A DNA stretch of 51,532 bases from DASPSR01 sp035498715 (GTDB taxonomy: Bacteria; Nitrospirota; UBA9217): contig DATJZV010000153.1 of assembly GCA_035498715.1 (NCBI GenBank), positions 1 to 51,532 on the forward strand, in the 5' to 3' direction. Position numbers and translations under genes: made by a program. Positions 51,092 through 51,532 of this stretch are shown here, one piece after another (the first letter of the stretch is position 1; each line of letters starts with the position of its first letter). A model generated the notes under the pieces. That model was given only the letters and a program-made list of their open reading frames with translations, did no database searches and was not told where the DNA came from.

Positions 51092-51346
51092 CTGCCTTCT
51101 GTATATTCTCTCCTTGCTAGAAATATCAATCATCAATAAAAGTATTTAATTAATAATCTGTTGCCTCGATGACTGTATGGTGCATTCTCTACGGGCATGC
51201 TTTTCGCACCACTATAATCGAAACTTCTCGCGTATTTTTCATCCGTAACAAAACGAATTGAATAACCGATGCCTGTCTGGTTGAGAGAGTCGGCCCTTCG
51301 TATTACGTTCAGGTCGTGTATAAAAAACACGCCCAAGGAGATGCCC

Positions 51347-51532
51347 ATGATCCACTCAACAGTGAGGATAGTGACCAATGCGGAAAAGCGAGAAGAAGCA
51401 TTTGCGATCCTCCGTTCTATGGCGGAGCGGACCAGGGTCAAGTCCGGCTGCATCACCTGCCGGATATACCGAGACGCGCAGGAAGAGCACTCGATCATGC
51501 TCGAAGAGATATGGAGGGACGAAGAGGACCTG
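51347..51532 (+). CDS. antibiotic biosynthesis monooxygenase (ABM) domain protein, N-terminal part
   Basis: The frame runs off the window after 62 codons. ATG 51347 is preferred, as AAGGAG ends right at the earlier ATG 51341 and is six bases from this one. IHSTVRIVTNAEKREEAFAIL, then SGCITCRIYRD and IMLEEIWRDEEDL fit the dimeric ferredoxin-like ABM fold. Family members are quinol monooxygenases or small heme/flavin-free oxygenases; the substrate is unknown. Confidence 0.75.
   Translation, partial: MIHSTVRIVTNAEKREEAFAILRSMAERTRVKSGCITCRIYRDAQEEHSIMLEEIWRDEEDL

Overview
This roughly 51.5-kb window looks like the chromosome of a Gram-negative, moderately GC-rich bacterium with an outer membrane (lipoproteins, Pal/CpoB, TolC-RND efflux, beta-barrels, AsmA). 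Gene style and content (ScpA/ScpB next to a MinD-like ATPase and a RodZ-type HTH protein, B12-dependent ribonucleotide reductase, two apparent selenocysteine genes, a radical-SAM/SPASM peptide system) suggest Nitrospirota or the Geobacter-like Desulfobacterota/Desulfuromonadota. The sequence alone does not settle the phylum. No IS elements, phage genes or CRISPR arrays were seen.

Layout. 1-12.1 kb: a carbon-oxidation block with the end of glucokinase, a Met/His-rich periplasmic protein, a HAD hydrolase, a MerA-like flavoprotein, a large GH63-type glucosidase, a TVP38 membrane protein, then rpiB-gnd-tal-zwf-pgl (the oxidative pentose phosphate pathway with transaldolase). 12.1-13.5 kb: a very small gene with two in-frame UGA codons and a SECIS-like hairpin, followed by a radical SAM/SPASM enzyme; this is the best candidate for an unusual system. 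13.7-15.4 kb: pal and cpoB/ybgF. 15.6-21.5 kb: cusC-cusB-cusA copper/silver efflux. 21.6-25.8 kb (minus strand): scpA, a HEAT-repeat protein, scpB, a MinD-like ATPase and a J-like/HTH protein. 26-27.6 kb: a kinase-like protein and a universal stress protein. 27.8-30.7 kb: nrdJ behind a promoter holding an NrdR box and a long leader that ends in a terminator hairpin. 30.7-33.9 kb: small proteins, ttcA, a lone MshEN-domain protein and a DUF1573 gene whose conserved CGCT motif reads UGCT through an in-frame UGA. 34-38.4 kb: a class-V aminotransferase, serA and purA. 38.5-38.7 kb: tRNA-Lys and tRNA-Glu. 38.8-48.5 kb: a run of envelope proteins (beta-barrels, paralogous lipoproteins plus a decayed third copy, AsmA, OmpA-like lipoprotein, alpha-carbonic anhydrase, META-domain protein). 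48.5-51.5 kb: a sigma-54 activator with GAF-GAF-PAS sensors and the start of an ABM-domain protein.

How the genes fit together. The glucosidase, glucokinase and the zwf-pgl-gnd-rpiB-tal set form a route from stored or imported glucosides to NADPH and pentoses. The aminotransferase and serA probably act together in serine synthesis. ScpA/ScpB, the MinD-like protein and their operon partners belong to chromosome or cell-pole organisation. The two putative selenocysteine genes lie 21 kb apart, are unrelated to each other, and each has a loop-G hairpin at bacterial SECIS distance. A standard gene caller would miss the first and truncate the second before its active-site motif.
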